Part shown: one piece after another, positions 12,209-23,714 of the stretch
Layout of the letters: every line of letters starts with the position of its first letter
Position numbering within the stretch: position 1 is the stretch's first letter
DNA from: Verticillium longisporum
Lineage: Eukaryota > Ascomycota > Sordariomycetes > Glomerellales > Plectosphaerellaceae
Direction: 5' to 3'
Assembly (NCBI GenBank): GCA_019188255.1
Contig: JAETXT010000002.1
Coordinates: 3,534,001-3,598,000 of the forward strand
DNA: 64,000 bases
Made by a program: the position numbers and the translations under genes
Notes under the pieces: model-generated
The model's input: the letters and a program-made list of their open reading frames with translations, nothing else
The model's database searches: none
What the model was told of the DNA's origin: nothing

Positions 12209-12667
12209 CCGCCCGCGTGGCTGTCGCGGTACTACCACTTGACCTGGAATGATGCGGCACGTTGACTTTTTCTTGTTCTTCAATATCGCTAGCGATCCTT
12301 GGTTGTACACGTACTCGAGGAATTTTGGTCTTTGCCTTTTTTTTTTTTTTTTTTTTTTCGGTCTGGTCTGGTCTGATTCGGGTTGCACGAGGAATTGGCA
12401 CTGCATACGGACGGACACGGTTTGGGCTGTAGCACGGGGTGGTACACGGCTAGGAGTCCCGGTGGTTTATGTAGGTACAGCTATGACGAGGATAATGACA
12501 CGCGCTGCGTTGGCTTGAGCGGCTGAAGTGAGATGACATGGACCAATTCAACCTCAAGTGTACTGGCTTGCAAAAGACATCGACGTGTGAATCGACGAAG
12601 AACGAGAAAGAGGCTTCGCATCTCATGATGCCCAACTGTGACGTCGGAGGAGCGTGTCCAGCCGACG
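12209..12667. other. Convergent 3' intergenic region
   Basis: About 460 bp between the 3' ends of two convergent genes, holding the terminators of both. It contains a T22 run at 12337-12358. No gene was seen. Confidence 0.6.
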
Positions 12668-13990
12668 TCAGGCCCCCAGCGCGACCCTCTTGGGCCGCGG
12701 ATCCCGCCCCAGCAGCACGGCCTTGTGCGTGCGGTCGTCAAAGGCGGCGGCGGGCCCGACGTGCATCTCGCGCCAGCACCGCGTGCAGTAGCCGTCGTCG
12801 TCGCAGCCGAGGCACCGCAGCGTCGCGTCCTCGAGGCAGACGGTGCCCCAGTTCTTGGCGTCGTCGTCGGTGTAGCCCGTCCGCGAGCGCAGGCGGTTCG
12901 CCGGCTGGTCGCTCGGCACGGAGGGGAGGCCAATGTCGGCGGCAGCGGCGGCGGCGGCGTCTTGGTCTGACGAGGGTAGGCGGAGGGCGGCCATGCGGGC
13001 TGTCAGAGAGTCGTCATCTGTGAGGCGCGAGGAGGTGGCGGGGCCAGAGGGGACCGAAGGCAGAGACAGGGACGGTTCGCCATCGTCGCCGTCGTCGGCG
13101 TCCTTGTGGGTGGTTATGGCGGACGGGACAGAGGGCAGGGAAAAGGGGGAGGCAGCGGCCTCGGGCGTCTGGCGTCCGGCGTCTCCTTTCTGAGGCCCGT
13201 CGGCCATCTCATGAGGCGGGTCCTCCGTCGGCCCGTCTCGTAAGCCGGATGACTTTGGGTTGAGCTTCGCATCGAGTTCGGCCTCGTCGAGAGCCTGAGC
13301 TAACAGCGCGTCGACGTCACGGTTCATCTCCTCGCCGTTCGTGTCCTCGTCCGCATCCCGCTTTTCAGCCTCGGGGTCATCGTTGCCACCAGCCGACTTG
13401 TCGTCTTGCCGGTGGATGTCCTTGGCGAGCTCGTCAAGAAGAGCCTCGACGCGTGCCGTCTCGGGCTGCAGATCGAGAGTCCACCTGGGGTCAGCCTCGG
13501 GGTCCTCATCCTGGAGGAGTTCCTCGAGGGTCTGATCGTCGGTCTGCAGGAGTGGATCGACATCGTGGGGCTGCTCCTGCTCCTGCTCCTGCGGCGGCGG
13601 CGATGAGGCAGAAGCTTGTTTCGGCCTCGGTGTCGGTGGTGAGGCCTGCGAGGAGGCGACGGCGGCGGGCGGTGGTGTGTCACGCTCCGGCGTGTTCCTC
13701 AGGGAACGCAGGCGAGCGGCGAGGGCATCTTCTCTCGATGCTGGCTTGGCAGGCTCGATGCCGATGGAGACATTGAGGGCACTGTATTTTTGTGACAAAA
13801 ACACTTTGCTTAGCTTGGGTTGTTCTTTTTTTCCTCTTACGCAAGAATGAGCTGGCAGGCAGCAGCGGGCTGAGATTTACTTTGCTGAGCGGTCGAGAGA
13901 GATGGGTGAGTTGTTGGCGTGGGGGCTGGAGCCTGAGCCTCCCTTGAGGGCATTCAGCCTGTCGAGGAGGCTCTTGTCACGGCTCGACAT
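12668..13990 (-). CDS. Abscission/NoCut checkpoint regulator-like protein (ANCHR-type zinc finger)
   Basis: Two exons, 13990-13881 and 13781-12668 (99-nt intron, GTAAAT...CAG), give 407 aa. The start was chosen at 13990 because it gives MSSRDKSLLDRLNALKGG, the N-terminal motif of this group, and phase is kept. The middle is long, acidic and Pro/Ser-rich. It carries repeated FSLPSVPS-, LSLPSVPS- and IGLPSVPS-like motifs (about residues 245-325), probably short linear interaction motifs. The C-terminus has a B-box-like zinc site: CLGC, YCTRCW, H and HK spaced as in ANCHR (ZFYVE19)-like proteins. In animals ANCHR delays abscission through VPS4 and CHMP4C; the fungal role is inferred from homology only. 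Confidence 0.75.
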
Positions 13991-15733
13991 AAGGGCTGTT
14001 GCGAAAGCTGTTTTCGGAGATGAAGAAAGATGACAATGCAGGGATGGTAAGAAGCGCGGCGTGAGGTTAGGTTGATAGTGACGGTGGATGGTGGATGGTT
14101 GATGGTTGATGGTCGATGGCTGGTAGGCGAGCTCGTTGGAGAGGGTCGGGTATGCTGGGTTCGTGGGTGGAGCTGCCCCTCTGCCCCTCGTCAGGCTCTC
14201 TGCAAGGCTCGGCGCACAGACGGTGCGGTTCGCAAGAAGGTAGGATCTAAAAGGCTGCAGGGGAGGCAGGGAGTGTCAAGCAACATCAGGCCATGTTTGC
14301 AGTGGATACGGTATGCAAGGCAATCAGATCTGGCACGAGGCAGGGAAGCACATGGCTGGTGATCAAAGATGTTCCGGCTGACACCAATGCACACAGCCTT
14401 GCGGCTGGGGTGACACCAGCCTCGATTGGGGTGACTCCAGCCTCGATACTGGGTCACGTCCACTATTAAGCTTACAAAGGCGGTCCGCAGGGGTGTAGTG
14501 TACTGTAGGCAGTACTCTGGGCCGCCGCCAAATCAAAAGCTCGACAGCGCACACGGCCCTACGGATAGCACGGTGCCGAGACCAAAGCGACCAACCCCCA
14601 ATTGGGAGGTCGCTTTCCTGCAGGGCCTGGGACTAGGGGCCAAGAGCGTCATTTGCTCAACCGTGCCCGAGATGTGCAGCAGAGGTGGGGGCAGAAGGGG
14701 CAAAGGGGGCCTCAGAATGAAATGTCCTGTTGGGTTGCCTATGTGACCGAGAAGCGGTGCGCTCAAAGACGTGATGGCGCAAACGGAGGCTCTGTGGCTC
14801 AAAGGGCTGGTTTGCTGCCTCAAAGACTATTCTCACGTTTGGTGTTTGGGCTGAAGTGTTTTAGAAAAAGAGACGGGCGAGGCACGATGAGGATATAAGA
14901 CGGGATGAAATACCTTGGCCATACAGCTGATGACACGAACTGACGTAGTACATTAGGTATCTACCTACCTAATCACCTCAGAGGTCGGTCGTTTTAGCCG
15001 CGGACAGGACAATCCTCTGCATCATCGTACTGACCCAAAGTCATACAAGTACCACTCGCAACTCACACCCGTGCCAGCGATCAGGACCCTGGATCGCCAC
15101 TCGATACCGTCATCGACTGAAAAGCTCCGTCTATAACGTCATTGTCGAGGAAGAATCTCTGCATCACGCCGTATCACCCCTCCCAAGCCCCCCAAGACCT
15201 TCTTCGCCTCTGTGAAGCGTCGAAACGGAGGTTGTCATCTCCACAAAACCCCGCCACTGGTTCATCGGCCGCCCACTAAGGAAGGCACAGGGTGCACCGC
15301 CCACGTCCACCAGCCGCCCGGAAACCACCTAGGTATAGGCAAATTAGGCAACTGCGGCCCAGCACTGCAGCCCAGTAGCTTCCCCGCTACCAACGACCCT
15401 TCCTTCCGCCTCCGACCATTGTGCTTGGGTTGGGGCAGTCACCACCAGCGCATTGCTTATTAGGCCAAACGCCTCCCGCGGCTGAGTCTTCGTCTCGTCC
15501 GCGCACCATTTTCCAAAAACCACACCTACACCTTCCTGCTTCTTAGCATAGCACAGCATAGCACAGCATAGCACAGCACCCCCTTTGCCATTTGCCATCA
15601 GAGAAAGGCTGCGCATACTATTCTTTTCTTCTGTGTGCATCTACCTACGCCTGCGTCCATCTACATCTACACCTACAGTACATCGAGACTCCCATCGGAA
15701 TCATCGGAAAGGAACCCGACCGGACGGACCAAC
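13991..15733. other. Intergenic region upstream of two divergent genes
   Basis: About 1.7 kb. It holds a near-duplicate of about 20 bp (GGGTGAC..CCAGCCTCGAT at 14407-14446), a TACCTACCTAAT motif near 14961-14972, and pyrimidine-rich leader sequence before 15734. No gene was recognised. Confidence 0.45.
15546..15575. repeat. Three tandem copies of a 10-bp unit in a 5' leader
   Basis: The unit GCATAGCACA is repeated three times, about 160 bp upstream of the start codon at 15734, probably in its untranslated leader. Confidence 0.9.
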
Positions 15734-16598
15734 ATGAAAATCCAAATCTTCCTCGCGACGGTGCTCGCCGCCTTCCAATTCGCCGTCGCCCTCGTAGCGC
15801 CCGAACACCACATCGTTGAGCGCATCGCCCGCAACGAGCACAACTCTGAACTGTGGAAGCGCAAGGGCGGAGGCGGTGGTGCTCGCGGGGGCGGTGGCGG
15901 CGGTGGAGGAAACCGTGGAGGAGGTGGCAGCAGCAGCGGGTAAGCATCTATCAAACTTCCAACCCATCCCTCCCTTTTCACGGGACAACGACGCTGACCC
16001 TCTCCCGTCCCACAGTCGCCCTCCCAACACGGGCGGTTCCCAGGGCGGACGCACCGTCAGCGGCAGCGGTCCCCAGCCCAGATTCGGCGGCGGTCGCTAC
16101 TACGGAGGTGGTGCCGTGGCCCCCTACCGCGCCGGCAACCGCAGCCCTGTCGGCTTCATCGCGCCCTTTGTCCTCGTCGGCGCTGCCGCCCTCTACTTCT
16201 GGCCCGGCAGCTGGTACGGCCACCGCGTCCAGCACTACGAGTTCAACAACACCCACACCTTCTTCAACGAGTCGGCCAACGAGAACCAGACCAAGCCCGT
16301 CATCTGCGGCTGCATCGAGGAACTGCCCTGCGGCTGCGACGAGCCTCAGGACCGGGGCGACCGCGACGCCTTCCTCAACGAGCTCATCGGCAACGGCTCG
16401 TACGCCGCCCTCAACAAGTCGGTCATTGATGTGGGCGAGCGCGACGGCAGGAGCACCATCCTCCTCAACGGCACCCTGCCCAACGACACGACCCTCGCCG
16501 ACGCCAACGCCGAGAGCGCCGCCGTGCATGCCCTCGTGCACAATGTCGGCTGGTGGCCCATGGCCGGCGCCGCGCTGGCCGCCGTCTTCATTGCATAG
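15734..16598 (+). CDS. Secreted or surface glycine-rich fungal protein (DUF7732-like)
   Basis: Two exons, 15734-15939 and 16016-16598 (76-nt intron, GTAAGC...CAG), give 262 aa. Signal peptide MKIQIFLATVLAAFQFAVA. A Gly-rich segment follows (about 40-95, with RGGGG repeats). Next come one hydrophobic segment (VGFIAPFVLVGAAALYFWPG) and a Cys-rich domain (ICGCIEELPCGCDE) with several Asn-x-Ser/Thr sites. A hydrophobic tail, WWPMAGAALAAVFIA, suggests GPI anchoring or membrane attachment. The architecture matches a fungal family of unknown function, which I believe is DUF7732. No enzymatic motif is visible. The start is supported by the signal peptide and by AACATG context. Confidence 0.85.
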
Positions 16599-17576
16599 AC
16601 GGGCGCTGGGGCGAATCAATACGTTCCGTGCGACGCTCTTTCTTGTTTTCAGCCCGGCGCGACATGCTGTCCTCAGATGCCGTGGGCACGTGGATGATCT
16701 ACTTCTTTTTAATGGCGTAACGGTGGGAAGGGGCAGAATACCTGGGACTTGAACATTATCTCGGGCGTTGGGGGTGTCTTTTGACTCAGGTAGAGTTGAC
16801 ATCGGCCACGACGTCAATTCGTTGCCTTGGGCGCAACCCTTGGCTTCGCTTTGAATTTTGATAGGCATCAAAAGAAAACGAATTGGACAAAAATAAATTA
16901 CCATAGCCAGCAGCGATTGATGTTGCCAGCACCGCTTGATGGTGCCAGTCTCCGCTCGCGATCCCACCCTACAAGTGCCGTAGTCCATCCTGCCTGTCTC
17001 TCCCTGCCAGCCAGACTCGCGCTTTCACGTCAGCGGGCGGACGACATGGACAACTCCGGCGCGGTCTAGGATGGTACATGTAGTGTGACGCAATTAGTGT
17101 TCACTCTTGGCATCGCGACAATGGTGGTACCGCCGTACTGGTTGAGCCGCGTAGAATGGCAGTTGTGGGCATCATTTCCCTGAAAAGATGCTTAATAGAG
17201 TGAGGGCCATGATCCCGGCACGCGAATAAGCTTGGGCAGAGTCGCATCGGCCCAATCACGTACCCCTCAACGGCTTGCGTAGCCTCAGCAGGAGTCATGC
17301 CTTGCCAACCTCTAATCAAACCATATTGAACTTGCTTTGAGGAGTTACGAAGCTAGGAAACTTACGGTTCCGAACAAGCCGCACAACGCCCGTTCGGCCC
17401 AGTCCACCAACGGCTGCGCCCGGCTGCCTGGCATGTTTCTTGGTATATAGACCTCTCGATGGCTTCACCCAGATAGGAGCGCGTCCTCAGTACAGGGCAG
17501 CTGTATATACACCTAATACTTCAACTTTAACAGTTGTATCCACTCTTTCGGGCCTCCAGCGACCCCTATCACCACC
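16599..17576. other. Intergenic region, promoter of the flavin oxidase gene
   Basis: About 1 kb. It contains the 3' end of the gene at 15734-16598 and the promoter of the gene starting at 17577. No repeat or RNA gene was seen. Confidence 0.5.
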
Positions 17577-18938
17577 ATGCATTTCCACCATTTGTCCCTC
17601 TGGGCTCTGGCCGCCTCGTCGGTGCAGGCTGCCGCCTCCGCCCCCGAGACCAATGTCGATGTGCTCATCATTGGCGGTGGTGCCACCGGCGCATATGCTG
17701 CTACTCAACTCCGTGATCAGGGCAAGAAGGTGCTGGTCGTGGAGAGCGAGAAGCAGCTCGGCGGCCACGTCGATACCTTTATAGACCAAGCCACGGGTGC
17801 GCCCATCGACTATGGCGTCCAGGCCTACATCCTGAACAATCAGACGCAGAACTTCTTTGGTCGGTTCAACGTCGCGCTCAACGCTTCGACGCAGTCGCCT
17901 TTCCCTACCAAGCTTGTCGACTTCAAGACGGGTTTCGTCGTCCCGAATGCCACGGCCACGGACATTCTGACGCTCCTCGGTCCCATTGGCGACTACATCA
18001 CAGCCGTGTCGTCCTACACGGGCATCGCTCAGGGCTACTATGACATTCCCCAGCCCGTCGACCCTCAGCTCCTCGAGCCGTTTTCCAAGTTTGTGGCCCG
18101 GAACAACCTCACGGCCGAGATGGTGCAGCTCGTCTGGCAGTTCGCCCACGGCGTCGGCAACCTGTTCGACACGCCGACGCTCTACGTGCTCCAGAACTTT
18201 GGCCTGCCGCACATCCTCGGCCTCGCGGCCGGCTACGTGTACTCGCCCGCCGGCAACCAGCTCCTGTACGACCGCGTCGCCGCCTTCCTCGGCAAGGACG
18301 TCCTCTACTCGAGCCGTGTCGTGTCGTCGACGCGCACAACCACGGGCGTGACGGCCGTCGTCCAGGGTGCGTGCGGCACCCGCACCGTCCGCGCCAAGAA
18401 GCTCCTCATCACGATCCCGCCGACGCGCAAGAACCTCGCCGTCTTCAACCTCGACAACAACGAGAAGAAGCTCTTCGACCAGTTCAGCGACGTGCCCTAC
18501 CACGTCGGCATCATCCGCAAGAGCAGCATGCCGGACCTGACCAACTTTTACAACGTCGACCTCCAGTCGCCGACCCTGCTGCCGAGCACGCCCTTTGCCT
18601 TCCGCTTCGAGACGACCGGCGTGCCGGGCTACCAGACGGTCAAGGTCATCGGCGAGCCGAGCAACGCCAAGGCCCGCACCCTCGCCCTGACGGCCGCCAA
18701 GACGGTCGGCAACGCCGTCAGCGGCACGCCCGGCAACCCCAGCACCGCCGCCTGGGGCCAGCACAAGGACCTCGGCCTGCACGTGCCCATCGAGGCCGTC
18801 GCCGACGGCTTCTACTCCAAGCTGTACGACCTGCAGGGCGGCAGGAGCACCTGGTTCACCGGCAATGCCTGGTGCTCTGACTACTCGCCTCTGCTGTGGG
18901 CGTACACGGACGAGAGGATTCTGCCTAACCTTCTTTGA
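17577..18938 (+). CDS. Secreted flavin-dependent amine-oxidase-like protein
   Basis: Single-exon gene, 453 aa. Signal peptide at residues 1-20 (HLSLWALAASSVQAAA). An ADP-binding Rossmann motif follows, VDVLIIGGGATGAYAA (about 28-42), then the GG-motif LGGHVDTF (about 61-68). Both are standard for monoamine-oxidase/phytoene-desaturase-type flavoproteins. The C-terminus (WFTGNAWCSDYSPLLWAYTD) resembles the FAD-binding end of fungal proteins annotated as flavin-containing amine oxidases, a group that includes beta-cyclopiazonate dehydrogenase. A secreted or lumenal oxidase is inferred. No biosynthetic cluster genes are adjacent, so the substrate is unknown. Confidence 0.88.
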   Translation: MHFHHLSLWALAASSVQAAASAPETNVDVLIIGGGATGAYAATQLRDQGKKVLVVESEKQLGGHVDTFIDQATGAPIDYGVQAYILNNQTQNFFGRFNVALNASTQSPFPTKLVDFKTGFVVPNATATDILTLLGPIGDYITAVSSYTGIAQGYYDIPQPVDPQLLEPFSKFVARNNLTAEMVQLVWQFAHGVGNLFDTPTLYVLQNFGLPHILGLAAGYVYSPAGNQLLYDRVAAFLGKDVLYSSRVVSSTRTTTGVTAVVQGACGTRTVRAKKLLITIPPTRKNLAVFNLDNNEKKLFDQFSDVPYHVGIIRKSSMPDLTNFYNVDLQSPTLLPSTPFAFRFETTGVPGYQTVKVIGEPSNAKARTLALTAAKTVGNAVSGTPGNPSTAAWGQHKDLGLHVPIEAVADGFYSKLYDLQGGRSTWFTGNAWCSDYSPLLWAYTDERILPNLL

Positions 18939-20572
18939 GGGGGGAGACACATGATGATGAGGGGGTTTCTGTCGGGGGTTTACTTTACTATTCATAATGG
19001 GCAGCGATCATGTACATTTCACGAGACGTGCATGCGGAAAGAGAATTTGGAACTATGATTTCTGCTGCCTTTTCGGCCTGCTGTGGGCCATGTGGATCGT
19101 GCTTGGGTGACGAAACGTGCGGTGCACGATGAAGTGAGGTGATTGTTTCCTTCATGCGATGAAGCGCGGGCTGTATGCCTGGGCGTGGCAGAGTAGCAAC
19201 GTCATGTCGCTTGGCAAGATGGCCCGCCCGGAGGACCGTTATTGCCTGCCATCACTGCATCAGTGCCACCCTTCCCATTGCTGTGGAGAGTCTCGGTATT
19301 TTCCGCTCTTTTCGTATGAAAATAACCCTTGATAAGATGGTCAGCTGGCCATTGTCGTACTCTGGGTGGAGGCCGTGAACCTTGCAGCAACCTTTCTGGG
19401 TTTTTTGGTTGCCCCTTTTGTTGATCGAGAGAAGCACATGATATCACGAGGTGCAGGGATATCTCACGTGAGTACCATGTACGTGTATGGTATCGAGGTG
19501 TCAGGCCGAGACGAGCGGAGGGAAGGTCTTCCGCAGCGTTGACGCTGCAGTGACTTGTCAACATACGGGAGAGTAATTCCTGGACTGGGGGTTCCGCGGT
19601 CCTCGTGTCCAGGAGGGCCCTCAGTCTCGTATTTCAGAGTCCCCTAGGCCTCTGCAGATGCCTCCCAACAGACTCGCTACCATGGCGAATTCTTACAGGC
19701 CCCGAAGGAGCCATGAGACCAGCAGGGGACTGCCCGGCATTTGATCGCAGTGCCAAAGTGGAGGTATGCTCTGCAGTAAACCCTACATGTACATCTAGAT
19801 GTCGGTAGGCCAGATGCTGCCCAGGGTTTCTTTCTCCTCTTGATCATGCAGCCCCACCTGCGTTCATTCTCTGCTTTATCGCTTCATGGTTAACCTCTCG
19901 CCGGATTCTTGTCCTGGAATTTCGTAAGTATTTCCGTCGCCTCTCTTCTAAGAGAGGAGGGTAAAGTTGAAGACACATGGTCCTCTCAGCCACACAAAAC
20001 AAACATTCTCAAGCCACTCAAGCAGTTTTTTCGCACGCTCCATGATGCTGGGGCCATGAATGGTTTGAAGAAGCTCTGGGATACGCTTACGAGAAACTCA
20101 ACCATGTGCTCGAGATTCAAGCATTGCCACACAGGTGAGGGTTGCTTAATCAAGCAACTTCAACTTGGATATTTGGTAACACAGATGTAAATGAGATTCA
20201 TGTAGCAAATACATGTATATATCTAAGCTTTGATTCATTCTCGAGTAGCATTTCTATACTACAACCCATTGATCCAGCAAGTTTGCTCGTCTCAAAAGGC
20301 ACCGACAAAGGCCGCCTGATTGGACCAAATTCCCCCACTAGACCCCCCCAAACATGGCATTTTTGACCAATGACGCGCAACGCGTCCCGCCAGGTGGCAT
20401 CCATCACGTTAAGGTAAGGTACCTAGGTATGTACCTACCTTACCTTGCCAGGTACCGTACCTTGCGTACGTACCTTACGTACCTTACGTACCTTACGTAC
20501 CTATCGTACCTTCGGTGAGCTGCTCAACTCCTCGAAGCTCCCACTACACCATCACCACCAGACGCCACGGCC
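18939..20572. other. Intergenic region with GTACCTTAC-type repeat promoter
   Basis: About 1.6 kb with no convincing gene. The last 160 bp before the PIG-U gene carries the GTACC-rich repeat listed separately. Confidence 0.5.
20411..20513. repeat. GTACCTTAC-rich repeat tract in the PIG-U promoter
   Basis: About 100 bp built almost wholly from GGTA, TACC and GTAC blocks, including GGTACCTAGGTA and four GTACCTTAC-type units in a row. It ends 60 bp upstream of the PIG-U start. Because GTAC and TACC/GGTA are palindromic or complementary, it can form hairpins. Confidence 0.85.
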
Positions 20573-21940
20573 ATGCCCCCGAGCCATGACCGAGCCATGC
20601 AGCAAATCACCATGACAAAGGGAGGGAAGGCTGGCCTCTTCCTCGCAGCCGCTGCCCTGCGACTCGTCCTCTTCGTCGGCTTCCCCCAACTGCCCGACCT
20701 GCTGACTGGCCGCGTTGAGATCTCGACGCCTGTGACGAGCTTCAAGCGCCGTGAGTTCCTCGCTGAACCCCCGAGGCTGTCGATGACCGTCCATCGCTGA
20801 CACGTGTACAAAGTCCAGGAAGGCTTGTTCCTCTACAACCATAATGTCTCGCCTTACGACGGCGGCGTCTACCACCAGGCACCCCTCCTCCTGCCGCTCT
20901 TCTCCCTGCTGCCCGACCTCAAGGCCTGGCCCATCTTTGCGTCGCTCCTCTACATCGTCGTCGACCTCTTGAGCGCCGACGCTCTCGCCAAGATTGCCGA
21001 TTCGGGCGAGGCCGGCGCGTCGAAGCACTTCACGTCACCGCGCCGCGCCACACGCTGGAACGGCGTCGCCGTCGCCGCCGCCTTCCTCTTCAACCCCTTC
21101 ACCATTGCCACGTGCCTCGGCCGGTCGACGGGCGTCTTCTCGACCTGCGCCATCCTTCACGCCATGGCCAAGGCCATCGGCGGCGCCCCCGTGAGCGCCG
21201 TTGTCGCCCTGACCTTGGCCGGCTACCTCTCGCTGTCGCCGCTGCTGCTCCTGCCGCCGCTCCTCCTCCTCGCCTACGACCGCCAGGCGTCGTCTCGTCG
21301 TGTCGCCTCGCCCGTGCAGTTCGCCGCCACCCACGCCGCCGTCGCCGGCGCCGCGCTCCTCGCGCTCCTCGGCCTCTCGGCGCTCCTGACGGGCGGCTCC
21401 TGGGCCTTCCTCGGCAGCACGTACGGCGTGCAGCTGACGCTCTCGGACCTGACGCCCAACGTCGGCCTCTGGTGGTACTTTTTCGTGGAAATGTTCGACT
21501 CGTTCCGCGCCTTCTTCCTCGCCGTCTTCTGGCTGCACCTCGCCTCGTACGTCGGCGGCCTGTCGGTGCGCCTGCGCGCCCAGCCCCTCGCCGCCCTGAC
21601 CCTGCTGCTCGGCGTCCTCGCCATCTTCAAGCCCTACCCCTCCCTCGCCGACGCCTCCCTCTTCGCCGCCGCCGTGCCGCTCTACCGCCACGTCTTCCCC
21701 CTCATGCGCTACCCCTTTGTCACCGCCTCGGCCATCCTCTACGCCTCCTTCCTCGGCCCCGCCTTTTACCACCTGTGGATCTACGCCGGCAGCGGCAACG
21801 CCAACTTCTTCTACGCCATCACCCTCGTCTGGAGCCTTGCGCAGAGCCTGCTCGTCAGCGACCTCACCTTTGCCATTCTGCGCGACGAGTGGGAGGTCGA
21901 CCGCCCCGAGATGGTCGGCAAGGAGGTCCGTCAGATTTAG
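20573..21940 (+). CDS. GAB1: GPI transamidase subunit PIG-U / Gab1
   Basis: Subunit of the ER GPI-transamidase that attaches GPI anchors to proteins. Two exons, 20573-20750 and 20814-21940 (63-nt intron, GTGAGT...AAG), give 434 aa. The splice rebuilds the signature TSFKRLQEGLFLY, followed by NHNVSPYDGGVYHQAPLLLP, the best-conserved PIG-U motif. Many hydrophobic segments follow, including FFVEMFDSFRAFFLAVFWLH and the FKPYPSLADASLF motif near the C-terminus, also diagnostic. In-frame starts at 20597 (MQQITM) and 20612 (MTKGGK) are possible. No frame break. Confidence 0.94.
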
Positions 21941-22356
21941 GGGCCTGCCGTGTGGGGGATTGGGCCTCCGGTCGATGCTACTGGGGACGGTATGTGTGTA
22001 CCTGTTGTCAACGGGCGGGATGCATAGCAGGAGGGAGACACGTGTATGATTTAGCTGTATGCCTGCTTGGAAGACTGTACGCGTGCTTGGAAAGGCTGTA
22101 CGCCTGCTTGGTAAGGCTGTACGCCTGCTTGGGAAAAGGCATTCACATGGGATGGGTTCCAAAAGAAAAAAGATTATGATGCTTGTAAAGTCGGCCTGTT
22201 CGTCCGATCTTGTTTATTTGTGCACGGAAAATACACAGCTTACGCGTACCTACCTCGTTACTCTACAATAATGTACCGCCACATGGACCCTTATCCAACG
22301 CAGTCACCAAGAGAATCTCGACGCCCAGCCCAACGCAGCGTGCGCAGGCCCGACAC
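21941..22356. other. Convergent 3' intergenic region
   Basis: About 415 bp between the 3' ends of PIG-U and SAM37. It includes a four-copy tandem repeat, listed separately. Confidence 0.5.
22055..22139. repeat. Tandem repeat, about 20-21 bp, four copies
   Basis: Four imperfect copies of CTGTACGCCTGCTTGG plus a 4-7 bp purine spacer, in the likely 3' untranslated region of the PIG-U gene. Confidence 0.85.
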
Positions 22357-23714
22357 CTACTCGACGTCGACCTCGGCCTCGACAATCGCATGCGACGCCC
22401 CCTCGCCCTGCGCCCACGTGTCCGGCGCGCCGCCGAGCGAAAAGTCCAGCATGGCGCCCAGCGCGCCGAATTGGCCGAGCCGACCCCCCGCCGGCCGCGC
22501 CCACGCCTGCTTCTTGAGCCCAAACGGCGCCATGCCGCGGTAGGTCCACGCGCCGTACGCGACGGCCGAGCCGACAGCCAGCAGGCCCAGCGCCCGCGCC
22601 GCGACCATGGCGGCACCGCTCTCGGGGTCCTCGGCGCGCCGACGCGCCTCGCTGACGAAATACGGGCCCGCGACGGGTGTGACGCGCAGCACGTCGGCGG
22701 CGAAGCGCGAGAGGGTCCGGGCGACGGTCGGCGTGGCGCTGTCGGGGGCCCATGGCAGGGGGCCCGGGGCGGTGAGGCACGTCTCGGCGAGGTCGGCGGT
22801 CATGCGGGCGAGGGTCGGGAAGTTGGCCTCGGGGGCCTTGCGTAGGAAGTCGTGGGGGACGGGGGCGCGGCGGATGAGGGAGAGGTAGCCGAGGGCGAGG
22901 CAGTCGAGGGACGTGGGGGCGTGTCTGGGTCGGCCGAAGACGAAGAAGAAGGCGAGAGACGGAGTCTTGTGCCTGGGGATTCCTCGCCCTCGGCGCGCAG
23001 GGCGTTGAGCGGGGCGAGGGCGTCGAGGGCGAGGGCGTGCAGGCGGATGGTGGCCGCTTCTGTGGGTGCGAGGTCTTCAAGGGGGATTTCTTGCGCGGCG
23101 CCGGGATGTGCTTGAGAGCGGCGTCGAGGGCGCTCGTAGTCTCCTTGTCGTCGCTGTCTTCGTCGGGCAGCGTCAGGCCGGCGAGGTACGGGGCGGAACG
23201 GTCGAGAGCGGCGGCGTGAAGGGCCGTGGGCAGGGTCCAGGTTAAGGGGAACGGCAGGATGGTGCTGTAGGCGGGTCGGGTCGTCTGCGCCCAGTTCCTC
23301 GGCAGGGCGTGGAGTGATATGTCGAGGAGAGGTGCCAGGCGTGTGGTGAGATAAGAAGAGTAAGCTGCCACGTCGGCCGCCTGCGCGGGCGTGAGAGATG
23401 CGTCTAGAGAGTAGGGCGTCTGGGCGAGCTGGGCAGCAATGGCAGCATAGCCGGAAGACCATGTGTCTGTGGTCGTTGAGTGAAGAGCAGGGAGGCGATC
23501 TTTTTTTTTTTTTTTTGGTTAGCATTGTTTGAACATGATTATTTCAGGAAATGAACCTACGAGCTGCAGTGACGGAGGGGTCGCTACTGGGAATGAGAGT
23601 CCATTCTGCGCTGGGAAGAGCCTTGTGCAGATAGGCGATGGCGGCGATACACTCTGCGTCGATGGAGGGGAGGCCAAAGGCCGGGCCCCAAACATGGAGC
23701 TCAAATGAGGGCAT
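22357..23714 (-). CDS. SAM37: SAM37/Tom37/metaxin-like mitochondrial outer-membrane import protein
   Basis: Component of the sorting and assembly machinery that inserts beta-barrels into the mitochondrial outer membrane. Exon 1 is 23714-23561, exon 2 is 23499-22357 (61-nt intron, GTAGGT...AAG). The N-terminus FELHVWGPAFGLPSIDAECIAA is the metaxin/Tom37 thioredoxin-like opening. The middle has SSLDCLALGYL-like TSLDCLALGYLSLIRRAPVP (GST-C-like helical region). A hydrophobic helix follows near ALGLLAVGSAVAYGAW. Two single bases are missing: one near 23096-23104 (before AAQEIPLEDL) and one in the run at 22975-22978. With both restored the exons give 432 aa in frame. Unusually, the 3' splice site is preceded by A16 instead of a pyrimidine tract. 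Confidence 0.85.

Noticed and set aside
17487..18995. 502-codon open frame on the minus strand
   Set aside because: Antisense shadow of the flavin oxidase gene; composition reflects third-position GC of the real gene.
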